From Scleromitrula shiraiana (lineage: Eukaryota; Ascomycota; Leotiomycetes; Helotiales; Sclerotiniaceae), in contig JABELC010000007.1 of NCBI GenBank assembly GCA_028455995.1, positions 930,001-994,000 on the forward strand: 64,000 nucleotides of DNA, read 5' to 3'. Shown one piece after another: positions 46,475 through 57,824 of the stretch. Positions within the stretch are counted from its first letter, which is position 1. Each line of letters begins with the position of its first letter. The notes beneath the pieces are model-generated. The model saw only the letters and a list, made by a program, of their open reading frames with translations, was not told the DNA's origin and ran no database searches. Both the position numbers and the translations under genes were made by a program.

Positions 46475-48446
46475 CTATACCCTCCAAATTTGTTCATTAA
46501 TCCATTCCATCAACCATTCAAACGAAAGCCCCCCTTTTCCACCCTTCCCCTTCCCCTTCTTCTCACACTCCTCATCCCACTCCTCCATCCACTTCTTAAC
46601 AAACGCCACCTCCTTCCTCTGCGCCTTCTTCACCGGCTTGGGCGGCAACGAAGCAGTCGTCTCATTTGGAAAAAGCCCATTCTCATCCCAATGATGCACC
46701 GCCCCCTTAATCAAAATATAAGGCTCACTCACCGTACTCGTCCTATTATGCGCCGTCGCATTAAACGGATTCGCATGCACTGTCGCCGGTCGCCAGGGAT
46801 CCTGCTCGCCATCCACAAACGCCAATCGCGGGTACGAGAGTGCGAAACCGCCGTATTTGTTGATGTTTTCTACGGCCGGGGGCGTGGTGATGTTGAATGC
46901 GTATTGGCAGACGAGCGAGAGGTAGGGTAGATCGACGAGGCGGGAGGTGAGGGGGAGTTGATTTTTGGGGACTCCAGAACCGGTTTGTAGGTACCCCCAT
47001 TCAGTGCAGTATTGGTAGGGCCAGAGACGCCAGCTTTGGGATTTGGAGGAGAGCGCGTAGAAGGTTGTGTTGTGGGTTGAGTAGCAGGCATCTTGGTTGG
47101 GGGAGCAGTCTCCGAAGTTGGAGAGGCTGAATTCTAGGGGGGTGTTAGTGGATGGGTTGGATGGATAGAGAGGATGGGGAGGAGAATATACCGTTGAGCC
47201 ATCCGATGAAGTTCAAGTATGGGATGGTTAGACTGTTAACTTGAGATCCATATCCACCAGCCTTGAGCATCTTCTTTACAGTAGCCGTGGAACTATTCAA
47301 ATAAGGATATTGTAGCTCACTCGAACTGAGATTTGCGCAATATATATCAAATGAAGAATCTCCAATAGCCGGATCCCAATTCTTTCCTTGCCATTCTGAT
47401 ATTCCATATCCGATGACTTGCATGAAATCATTATTGTGCGTAACATTAGGAAGTAACCATAAACTCTTCAGTTCAGAAATCAATTCCGTATCGTTAGATG
47501 ATCCAATGAGAATGTTATCCATTGAGTTGGTGATCTTTTGGGTAATTGATACGCATTTAGGTTCGGCATAGACGCGGATTGGTTCATAATATGTCCAGTA
47601 ATCCCAAATAGCTTCTACCACACCACTTGAAGCGATTGTACCTATTATATTGTTAGTTCCATATTTCGGATTTCATGAAAATCGCAAGACTTGCCCCAGA
47701 AAGTATCAGGATATATTTTCCTAAGGAAAGCATTGAAACCTCCAGCATATGAACCTCCATATCCAATATAAGCAACATTCGGGGCCGTAAGATTCAGATG
47801 CTCTAAGCCAGGGAAAACAACATTCCTTGCAAAATAATCTTCATCTGCCAAAGCTTGTTCCGTGGTCAAAAACCTCAAATTCTCAGTCGAGAAATCAGAT
47901 GTAGGGAAACTTTCTCCATAGTAACGATGCTCGAAAACAACGCCGATTCCGTTAGTTGCAACGACCAAATCGTGTAGGAGACCCTTTTGAAGAAAGGTTA
48001 AACGTCCCGTTGCATCGGTTTCGCCAGATTGAAGAACTATCACTGGGCCACCGTCTTTGTAGTAAGTGGCGTCAAACCAGTAGCGATTGCTAAAGAAATC
48101 CGAACTGTGAGGTTCATAACGGGAGATGTTGTGGAAGTGATCAACGGGAATTGATAGGTTGTATGTTGGATATAGAAGCGATGGGTCGGTATCGTCACGT
48201 TTCATTAACTCGTGACGAGGAATGGTTGTTTTCTGAGATGAGAGTGATTAAGTAAGAATGTAAGTTCATTGGTCAGGGTCTCTAAACGAGCGATGGAGAA
48301 GGGGCAGTTTGTAAACTGGATAAGATTTGGGAAGATCAACTTACACTTAGTCTTTTGTGAATAGCATTCTCATACAATCGAGATGAGGAAACACATTGTG
48401 TTAATGCAATAGATGCATAAATAGCATATGTTTTAAAGGCCACCAT
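46475..48446 (-). CDS. Secreted S28-family serine carboxypeptidase (Pro-Xaa type)
   Basis: Predicted exons are 48446-48345, 48232-47695, 47641-47192 and 47133-46475, giving 582 aa. MVAFKTYAIYASIALTQCVS is a signal peptide, so secretion is likely. S28 peptidases cleave after proline. Visible features are YNLSIPVDHF, GPVIVLQSGETD, VFEHRYYGES, the nucleophile motif GYGGSYAGG, the catalytic Asp region FVDGEQDPW and the catalytic His region GAVHHWDENG, with many N-glycosylation sequons. Intron 2 (47694-47642) has a GC donor (GCAAGT) and joins FWG to TIASSGVVEAIW exactly; no GT donor fits. The last exon switches from C-rich to G/T-rich sense codons partway through and ends in a Lys/Gly/Glu-rich tail. 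It is convergent with the H4 gene. Confidence 0.9.
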
Positions 48447-50698
48447 CGTGTCTATCGGATTACCCACCTACAACAAGCAGAATGAGATATACCTAATAGG
48501 TGACTCTCCCCCTCTTTTGCAATATTCTTGTATGGGTTCAAGGGAGGAACAAGTAAAATGTTATTGTTTCTGTCTAAGACGGTTTATTCTGGAAGAATAA
48601 AATCAATATGTCAGCCATCCAGGTGTCCATTATTATACTCAACATGTACCTTAAGTTGTGCGGTACAATTTATAGGGTATGTTAGATTCCAAAGTTCCCA
48701 ATCAATTCATTCCCTTCCAATCTCTTGATTGAAAGAATAGATAGTGATTGTAAATCGGAACCATATTCGGGACTAAACAGAATGAAGGTAAAGATAAGGT
48801 GGCGGGGAAATCGAATTTGGCGGAGTAGAAGTAACTTGACATCTGTAGAACTTGGGATGAAAAGTGGGATGAAAAGGAAAAGATAAATCATACCTCAATC
48901 AACATGAACAATTGACATCAATTGATATATATATGTATATATATTTCACTACTACTTATAACTCATAAGTAGAAACCAATTCCATCCTCAGAAAAAGAAA
49001 AGAATACAGATCAATTGTGAATTGGATAACACCATATCTTTATATATTAAGTAAGATATCTCGTACGCAATGTCGGTCGACGTTCATCATCCCCGCAGTA
49101 AGTACCTATCTCCATTAAGAAGGTGTGAAGAAAAGATACTGCAGTAGTGATGTATTCATGGCCAAGATAACAAATTATGAAATCATTTCGTGTTATCCCG
49201 TCTTATTTTTCCAGGTACAGTTGTCCATGGGCGAGGTTGCTGTTTACCTTCTATTTTGAGGTTAGGTTCCTGTGAAGTCTCGGTATCTGGGTCTTGTCTT
49301 TGATAAGTGGGAGAGCATGGTTGTATCTTTTGAATATGTATGTGTAAAATGTGGTGACATTCACGGATATACATTTCAACCGCTCGCCGTTATGATCTAA
49401 GCCCAAGACTTATAATAGTTTGTACCAAGTAGTACCTGAGATCTCGGTGTAGAATAAAGAGCTGTGTCGTGATTCACTGGATGATTGTATACATACTGTA
49501 CAATCCAAGGCCAAATGGAAGGAGGGGTTGATGTTTGTTTACCTTGCCTCGGCTAGGGTCCGAGCTGAAGATCTTGTCTTGACGACAGCTTATATGAACA
49601 TACCATTATTGAAACATTTCATCCATTATCATGCAAAATCTAAGTATTTAGGCTCAGGTCGTCTTGTATTGTATCTCTGCTACAAGATCATCACAATCTC
49701 TGAGGAGGTATATGGTCTCGCGGGACCTACTGTGTTCTACTGTACTTGTAGTATACAGGCAGATCAATGTTTGTTTCACGACAGGAACACTTGGTTTCCA
49801 TCTGCAGAAAAGGAGATTAGATATCGGATAATTCAATGCAGAATTCTTGGAGGTCTCAGACAAAGTATTACAGAACATAAGAGTTGTTATCGTGAATATC
49901 TCTTCTACTCTGGGCTCATTTTTTCAGAATCGTTTCATCCATTGTTCCGCTCCTGTCATCCCAGTTAATTTTGATATCAGATTGAGTTGAATAAAGTGTT
50001 TCTCTAGTTGCAAGTCGATGGATCTCTCAAGGAATGCGTTACGAGAGAAAGCTCTTCAGACTGTCAAGCATATTTCATATTGTCTTGCGGATAAAGGCTC
50101 ATCTTCAATTGGATGCAATTCGACCTAATTCAATTCCTTCCTAAGCAAAGAACAAACCTCTCTCATCAATATTTTACTCTTCACTTTGCCGAGAGAAATC
50201 GATCGGATTCTCATAGTGTATGTAATTCAGCCTTACGAGTCGCCGTTTACGATACCACCCATACCACATATACCCTGCATTAAATGGGTCATCGCGTTAC
50301 TCAATTAACGAGTTATCATTCGTTACAAGTCCTGTAGATATTCGGTTTCCATCTAACGATCCCGTGAATAGTTTCACGCCCACCATACTTCTGTTAGGTT
50401 TTATTATTCCCGATTCTGTAAACACCATCATCATATTCACCATGTATTTGGTTTGAAGCTTTTTTATGCGTGTTATATTCATTGAAAAGTATTTGCTACG
50501 GGAAATTGAAATTTTCCTGAGCTGATTACCCAAATACCCCATTACCCATTTCCGATTCTTTAACTCCAATCTTTTCCCTGAACATCACCCAACCAGTTTC
50601 CCCTTTATATCCTCGCATCCCATTTTTATGTAATTCCATCCCATGTTACTCTATTGTCGTCGTTTATAACCATAATCGCTAATATTTCTCTCCATCCA
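48447..50698. other. Spacer upstream of S28 peptidase gene
   Basis: Mostly featureless AT-rich DNA. The only candidate gene is the weak two-exon small frame at 49070-49303. A 146-codon open frame at 49528-49968 has no recognisable features. Confidence 0.5.
49070..49303 (+). CDS. Possible small two-exon protein (38 aa), weak
   Basis: ATG at 49070 gives MSVDVHHPR, then a strong GTAAGTACC donor at 49098 and a TTTTTCCAG acceptor at about 49215. Splicing continues with STVVHGRGCCLPSILRLGSC to a stop near 49303. Both splice signals are good, but the product is very short and I do not recognise it. It could be chance, a short regulatory reading frame, or the first exons of a longer gene. Confidence 0.25.
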
Positions 50699-51097
50699 CT
50701 AAATACAACCAAAGATATTAGTATCTGTTCTCTGCAGATCCCATGAACCAAACCATACAATCAATTCGGAGAAGACGGCCTCTAAGAAGTGGGGAGGATA
50801 AGAGCATACAAGCGTATCGCAATATTTTCCAACGGGAGCCTCCTTATATTGCATCTTCTTGATGTTCAATTGAAGCTCAACAGCAGAGGCGATAGCTCCT
50901 TTGGCTGTAGCCTGCGTATTAAGAGCCTTCGTATTAAGTGTCTTTGAGGCGGTTGCTTCATTGATAGAAGGGATAGCCCTCACACCATTTGAAGAGATGA
51001 TGGCGGATGCGGAGGCTGTGGTGGTTGTTTGAAGGGTCCGGGCATATTTTGCTCGGTGAGGGATGGCGCAGATTTGTGCGAGGCGTGCTGACATCAT
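50699..51097 (-). CDS. Small hypothetical protein, possibly mitochondrial
   Basis: Single open frame of 132 aa. The start follows an A-rich leader (AGCAAAAATGATG) like fungal 5' UTRs. The N-terminus MMSARLAQICAIPHRAKYAR is basic with no acidic residue, as in a mitochondrial presequence. The middle is Ala/Thr/Asn-rich with short internal repeats (LNTKALNTQATAKGA). The C-terminal 50 residues contain three cysteines and an aromatic-rich end. I recognise no family. A hidden 3' intron could change the C-terminus. Confidence 0.42.
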   Translation of the reverse strand: MMSARLAQICAIPHRAKYARTLQTTTTASASAIISSNGVRAIPSINEATASKTLNTKALNTQATAKGAIASAVELQLNIKKMQYKEAPVGKYCDTLVCSYPPHFLEAVFSELIVWFGSWDLQRTDTNIFGCI

Positions 51098-54000
51098 TTT
51101 TGCTGATTTTAGTTGTTTGCTTTTTTAGATTTTTGGTTTGATTGCTTTGATTTCGTATTTGAAATTTTGGTTCCTAACGAGTGATAGAAGTTCTAGCGAG
51201 TGATTGAAGTTTGAGAGGAAAGAAAAAGTAAGAGTGCGAGAAAGAAACATTTATCGCGATTGAAAGCATAACCCTAAATACCCACACACTATTTCTTAGC
51301 TACGAGTCCGTCGAGTCAGTATAGAAGTGCGTCATATATTATCTAGTGGTAGATCCGAACAATTCGGGGAAGTCTAGCCTTTATGTTTTATTATTTATGA
51401 GCTAATCCATTTTCCCATGTCTGTTCAGAGGATAAGTATTGAAGTATATTTTGAGCATATCTTCTTTCCGCATATCTGTCCATCCATGATTCAAACTTTG
51501 ATTATTATATATGATTGTAATTCATGGACATTCAGAACTCCAACGGCTCGCTTGTAATGAACTAATGATCACTAGACTACCACTACCGATTTAAGCTTAA
51601 GCTTAGCTCAATGATGATGATTCATCGCATCTGAGTGGGACGGTTTTATGACGTGCGTATAGTTTTGCGGGGGTTGAATAATATTTGGATGTATATTGGA
51701 TGTATACTAAATATTGGACGTGATAGTTCGTGAAACACCAAATTATGTATACTGAAGTTTATCTGCTTTAATTGTTTAAGCTTGCAGTGTTAATTGAAAT
51801 GATGCAATATTCTAATTATCTCATTGGAAGTATTTTGTCAACTAGTCTAGCCCTAGGTATGCACTTGATACCAATGATACTATTGCCCTTAGCAAATCGC
51901 TCCTTCCCACTCAAAACCTTGATACTTTGTGGGTTTGAAATTATCTTGGAGAAGGTTCTATCGTCCCTCAGTCCCTCCTTCTAACTGCTCTTCATTCATT
52001 CTTGTCAGATTCATCCTTTCTATATATCTAAACTGTGACGTTTGTTCTTTTTCTACCAACATGAGTCATAGACTCATAGTATTTCTTAGACTGAATTTTA
52101 GAATACTAAACACTCCCTAAGTCGAACTATGTATGTTTCCGGCACTAGTCACTCACTAGTAAGTAATTGATAGTCTCATGACCTTCATTAAACTATAAAT
52201 ACTTCCATTCAAATTATTCATTGACCTTCCGCCTTCCAAACCGGACTTTGCTACTAACACAGACTAATCGATTAAATCATCTATAGCAATATATTCTTAT
52301 GTCACTCAGTTCATATATGCATGTAACGATCGCTAACACTATAAACTGCGATCATTAACGTTAGCTCCTCACCATGCTCTCTATAACACAATCTCAGACA
52401 TGACATGAAGTTTTTTCGAAACGAAATCGCACCACGCTTTTTTACCTTCCTTTTATAAATCTTACCTTTATTCACCCATCTCAACAATCCCCTAATAAAC
52501 TCCCAACGATTTACAACTCCAGATTCAAGAATCAGGTATGCCGGAATGTAGTGGTGGATAGTGGAGAAAGATTTATTGATACATGATTGCTATTATGGCT
52601 GGTATTGTGATTTTTTACTGAGCCTAGAAAGGGTTGTTGTTGGGATAACATCGCAATTTTGAATACGTATATAAGAAAGTACGGGGCGTGCTGATTTAAA
52701 TGTTGTGATAAGTAGAGGATGTATGGTACTCTTAAGATACGGTATTTAAATACAGTGATTGGTATTCCAGTGGATTTCAAGCACGGCTTGAATAAAAATG
52801 GTTCTAATAGGAGTGAAAAGTGATTGCGAGTATAGCTTTGGCTGGAAATTCATAAAGAGAGGTTTGGGGACAATATGCTTGATATACGCAACTTGATGTA
52901 CATTGGACGAAATTATCGTCTGCCTCAGACCGACCAATCAATCTTCAGTTCAAATGAAAATAGATATGCAACGAAACATATTCAGCATACTATATATATA
53001 TATATAACCTCCTATTGGTAAGGAACTAGGAGTGTCTGGTTATAGATCAGTCCGAGTCCTAGAGCTTCCTGATGAGATCAATCGATCACGAGACCGTGCC
53101 ATGTGGTGTCTAGATTGAACATGATATGGCGAGTTGCTCTTTTTATTTCATTATTAATTTCCGTCTCAATTACTTGGAGATGAACTAATGGGCTTGTCTG
53201 ATACAAGTCTTAATTATTCTGATCCATCGTGCTTGTTGGTTTGAGATAGTGAATGTAGTAGGAAAGAGCATGATGTAATAATTCAATAGTTTATATGAGA
53301 TATGCAACAAAACCAATGTAATTTCTACTAGAAAGCAGGATTCTACAGCCTGATTGGTAGAACACAATGACTGCCCCTTCCTATGAGAGTTGGGATCTGA
53401 GTTAGATATAGTTGGAGATTAGAGATAGGATGTTTTTTGGGATGTAGAATGGATAGTATAATACTACGTGCCAATAGTTTGGCTGCGATTTGAAATACCT
53501 CATCTCTTATCTTATGCTAAATAATTGGGAATTTTCTTGTTTGACTGCCAGTGGTAGATTCTCTCTAGCAGGAGATCATCATCAATCTTGTTAGATTCCC
53601 TGTGCCAGTGTATAAGAAATGAAATTGAAAAGGAAATGATGCAACAATTGTTAAGTTCAGATAAGAATAAGATATGCAACAAATCGGACACTGAAATACA
53701 CCATGATGAATGAGAAATTCTGAATGGTGAAAGAAAGAGAAGCTATGAGAATGAACATATGCATAGATTATCTAGATAAGGCTGATCAATTTATAATCTA
53801 GAACTAGAGTTACCACTCTGCTGAATCTCGGTAAATTTTGAGTGTATATAAGTGATGTAATATTTTGACAAGCGGCAAAAGATATGCAACAAAAAATTTA
53901 ACAATGCAAACTACTAAAGAAGCAGAGCTCTTATTGGTGGAAGCAAAACGATAGGCTGAAATGGGTACATGTCAATTTGATATTCTCACTTGAAAGGTAG

Positions 54001-55282
54001 AAATCACACGTGAAAAATTGATTGAATCTTGCCTGATCTCTTCCGGAAATAATGATATAATAATTTGTTGATAACTTGAGATATGCAACAAATTTCTCTT
54101 TTCATACACTAACAAGAAATAGTTGTCACTATTGGTCAATCATGAATGATGGACGCTCTCGTTCTTAGGGAAGAGGGGCATTTTGATTGGTGAAAAGAGG
54201 TCGATGAATCAAGGGAAAGTCCTTGTATACAAAATCTTCAACAACTTTCAAACGTCATAGTTTGTAGATCCATGGATAAGAGCGTGATTTAATGATTCAA
54301 TGATTCATAATCAAACTGAGATATGCAACAAACATAGGTAATTCCAAACTACCAGGAGATAGAAACATCCTATTGGCGGAGAGCAAAGAATGGACTGGAT
54401 AGATATGAAATCACGATCCCAGCCTATAGAATTACAGGCTAACAAATACTTGAACTAATACAATATGGATCAAGGTCTAATCTGAAGATATATAGTTTAC
54501 GTTCCAGTTCATAACCTCGGGTTCAGAGTCTCAGTCCGTCCCGTTAGCGACGCAAATAAGAGGTGCTAAATCCCCAGAGAGCAGGATTGACTATGACTAT
54601 CCATCAATACTTATAAATATTTCAGTACTTTTTATTGACTAGTGTGTACTAAAAGCATCTCCTATCATCGATCCGACAGTTTTGGACAGATTCACCTGGG
54701 TCAAGTGAATTAAATTCGCACTATTACCAAACCCCTCATCTAATCCGGCAATCATGATGTAATAATTGATGCTACTTCATGTTACTAATAAGCCTGATCT
54801 TGTTTTTAATCATTTCTTCCAAGTTTCTGTATCCATTGATCTGATTGCTCAAGAATTATGGTCAAGTGTTTTCGTCGTCCTCAATTTCTGATCACGTGGC
54901 TACCCCTCCGAAGCGACTCTCATTGTTTTGGGTTGAGGAGGAAGGGAATTCCTTTTTTTTTCTATGAACTTAAACAATACGCCTTGCTGATTTGATAACT
55001 ACAAATGATGAACTTTTTCTCTTCTTCACTACTCAGATCCCTAAACTCCATCTTTCCCCTCTCTCCAAAACCCCCACGTGAGAATCAAAGACAAAAACAG
55101 AAAATAGCAAGCGCGGAAAGGAAACATACGCAACCTCATACGATACCACTAATTCCATCGCCATTGAAAAGGCCAAAATTAAAAACCAAAAGTGCAACTT
55201 AAAACATCAAGCTAACAATGATCGAATTTCATCCTTCTTACAAACTCCCACCATTCATAGTTTAAGCTCCCGCTAAGAAAAT
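51098..55282. other. 4.2 kb desert containing the tandem module array
   Basis: No gene recognised. Contents are AT-rich DNA, a TA run at 52991-53006, and the six-unit degenerate array at 52962-54376 with a half-unit at 54756-54767. CACGTG occurs at 54893-54898. Confidence 0.6.
52962..54376 (+). repeat. Right cluster: six-unit degenerate array with three ordered modules
   Basis: Module B (AGATATGCAACAAA; one copy AACGAA) starts at 52962, 53298, 53670, 53880, 54079 and 54319. Module C, an inverted CCAAT box (CTATTGG, TGATTGG, TTATTGG or CTATTGG; degenerate TGAATGG in unit 3), starts at 53012, 53351, 53721, 53931, 54129 and 54370, always 50-53 nt after the start of B. Module A (consensus GATGTAATAATT) starts at 53272, 53638, 53854, 54054 and 54286, 25-33 nt before B; unit 1 has no clear A. 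Units begin 199-372 bp apart. Sequence between modules is not visibly conserved. A lone module A lies at 54756-54767. The same core in reverse orientation forms the left cluster at 6.9-9.2 kb. Confidence 0.75.
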
Positions 55283-56782
55283 TTAACAAGACCAGCTCGT
55301 TCCATCTTTCTTTTCATGAAGCGAGGCTGCAGATGCATACATTCCCACAAAACAGATTGTCGCACCAACCAACAAGACTAAAAGATTAACAAACAGTAAA
55401 CCAATCTTTTGAAAACTACTAAACCATCTCCCATAATTTAGGTGTAGCCAAAAAATTGCTGGGATGCCGAAGGTGAACCATGATGCAAATAAAGCTGATA
55501 TCAGACCGAGTAACTCATTAAATACGGGGATGGATTCGGCAACAATGAATGCAATGAGCCAGAGAAGTGCGGTGACGGATAACCATGAAACTGTAGCAAT
55601 TTTGCTACGTGTATCGATATGTGTCGTGCCAGCAAATATTCGGTTGAAAATATATTTCGCAATAATATGACCGTAAATTACGCCAGCAATGACAATCTAG
55701 AAAAAGGTGGTTAGATTCTGCAAAAAAAAGATTTGTAATATCAGGATAAGCGAAACATACTGTTGGTATGGCAATTCCGTAGGCAACTTTGGAGACAATA
55801 GGTCCAGCAGAAGATAGAGCTGGGGACTTGACATTGGCACCGGCGTAACAGTATACCACAAGAGCTACAACGATATACATGGTCGTATCACAAACTTGTA
55901 GAAGCGCAAGACTCCTAGGAAAGTCTTCTGGATCTCGAAGTTCGCACATAAATCCAAAGAATGCCGCATGACCAGCATACGCAAAAAGGATATTTGTTAC
56001 AGCGAGAAAAGCTTCACGAAACTTCAAATCTGGTTTTGGCCAGAGACTATACTCGTGGTTCCCAGGCACTTCTATACCGACTGCTACCATAGTAACGATA
56101 ACGGCGATGGCGATACTAGCAAAAGCTTTGATGATGTTGTCAGCAAACCTCAGAGATCCCAGACATAATTGGGATGGCATCATTATATTCAACCGCTCAA
56201 TGCACTTGGCACATTATAAGATAGAAAAAGGGTACACTTACAAGCCACTGATAAATATGACATCTTCTTACAAGTCCTCGGAATGTCCAAAATCCAAAAT
56301 CCAATTGTTCCAACAGCTGCCCAGACAATATTGCAAGTCGCATGATTTGTCAGGGTTTCCATACAAATTGTCCAAGTTAAGATATGGCTCGCCATGATAA
56401 AAATAAAGAAAAGAACCAATGAAACACCTCCGAATTCTCTACCAAATCTTGGTAATCCCATCGAAGCAAACAGAATCTGAATGGCATCGGCAACACTATG
56501 AATTTGAGGATGTGCACGATAAAATTGATGCATAACGTATCCGGAATACGAAGCCATGATACCAAGGGCGACGAGAAGAATAACTCCCGGGACGAGTCCC
56601 ACAGCTGCCAGAACAGATGGAAGAGATAGGATTCCGAGGGATATCGTTTCGGCTATCATGAGCATGCCGCATTGCCACCAATTCAGCGAGCGGTAATTTA
56701 TAATGTCGCCATGGTTTGCTGAATCATATTGTTGAATACGCTCATCAACTTCTTTGTCCCTGGAGTTTGGGATGCTTGACAT
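55283..56782 (-). CDS. AAAP-family amino acid permease (mtr-like)
   Basis: Plasma-membrane or vacuolar proton-coupled amino acid transporter (PF01490), similar in layout to fungal neutral amino acid permease mtr. Predicted exons are 56782-56242, 56125-55761 and 55696-55283, giving 439 aa with about 11 membrane segments. The family start is seen in NWWQCGMLMIAETISLGILS then LPSVLAAVGLVPGVI. Next come MASYSGYVMHQFYRAHPQIH, a splice-joined ASFASIAIAVIVTMVAVGIE, FLAVTNILFAYAGHAAFFGF, PEDFPRSLALLQ, then IVIAGVIYGHIIAKYIFNRI, TVSWLSVTALLWLIAFIVAE and SIPVFNELLGLISALFAS. Intron 1 is 116 nt and intron 2 is 64 nt; both are needed to keep the helices intact. Confidence 0.92.
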
Positions 56783-57824
56783 TGTGATAGTGGGTCTTGG
56801 TTATGAACTGTTAATTATTAAATGGATACTGAAAACTTAATATGACACTTATGAAAAACGGATGGATGAAGAAAAGAAAAGTTTTCACTTCATTTCGAGA
56901 GATTCATCTTTCTTATAAACTTTTAAATCCAATTCTGACGATTATAGTAAGCTTGATGGGCAAAGACTTGAGGGGTAACATGTTAGTTGCGATTGAGCAA
57001 GCTCGAAGTTAAAACTTAAAATAGCTCTCCCTCGCTAAGGCCAAATGCCGACGGTAGCTTTTTCTTCATGTAGACTATGATGCATGCCAAGTAATATGTC
57101 ATCAAAAATGATCCGACAATAATAGGTAGAAAAATCAATTCTACTATTTTTGAATTCAAATATATGAACATTCGCTGATGATTGTACGGAGGATGGAATA
57201 CTACTCAGAGAGTATTGAAGCATGGGAGCATAACGGCAAGCGATATAGGATCAAACTTTAATCAAAGTAAGTAATGATAACGAGTCAGTATATGAAAAGT
57301 AGTAGATGCACCAATCTGGATATTTCGAGAATGAAATGGCGTGGAACGGCTACTGGAATAGTTAGTGAGCTACAGATATCTCGCACAAACGGCACCCTAT
57401 CAATTAATGAGCTTAACAATCAACCAATTAAACGATTGATACTATTCATCTGAATGCCGAATCAACTACAATATACAGTTTGAAGTATTACTTTCTATTG
57501 CTTCGAACACTTCCAAGGTTTAGGTATCCAAGTAGTTCCTCCGCGTTGTGACTCGTCATAAGACGATACAGTAGCTTTCAAGCGCTGCGACGAGTCAGCC
57601 GGGAGTTGGAAATCAACAACTAATATTATGGTAAAAGCAACCGGCTGAGTGGCAAAAATATACCCAAACGTAATAAGAACAACTGCACTATGGATCCCAA
57701 ATATCCTATTTCAGAATCTGTTCATAACGTCAACACAAACTTTTACAGCTTTTTCATTTATGGCCGAGCTATTGAGATACGAACAGATTGAATTTGCAAA
57801 TCAAAGACCGAAATGCAGGTAGCT
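56783..57824. other. Spacer upstream of amino acid permease gene
   Basis: 1 kb between two minus-strand genes, holding the permease promoter and the NTPase gene's 3' flank. No gene or obvious repeat seen. Confidence 0.5.

Noticed and set aside
47642..47700. Apparent frameshift between S28 peptidase frames
   Set aside because: Explained by a GC-AG intron with a standard GCAAGT donor.
49528..49968. 146-codon open frame upstream of the S28 gene
   Set aside because: No recognisable motif, random-looking composition, no supporting splice or start context.
52962..54376. CRISPR-like array
   Set aside because: Repeat units are only 12-14 nt, spacing is uneven (199-372 bp), and the genome is fungal.
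55005..55202. 65-codon frame (MMNFFSSSLLRSLNSIFPLS...)
   Set aside because: Short, basic and Pro-rich, just downstream of the permease gene on the other strand; no evidence it is expressed.
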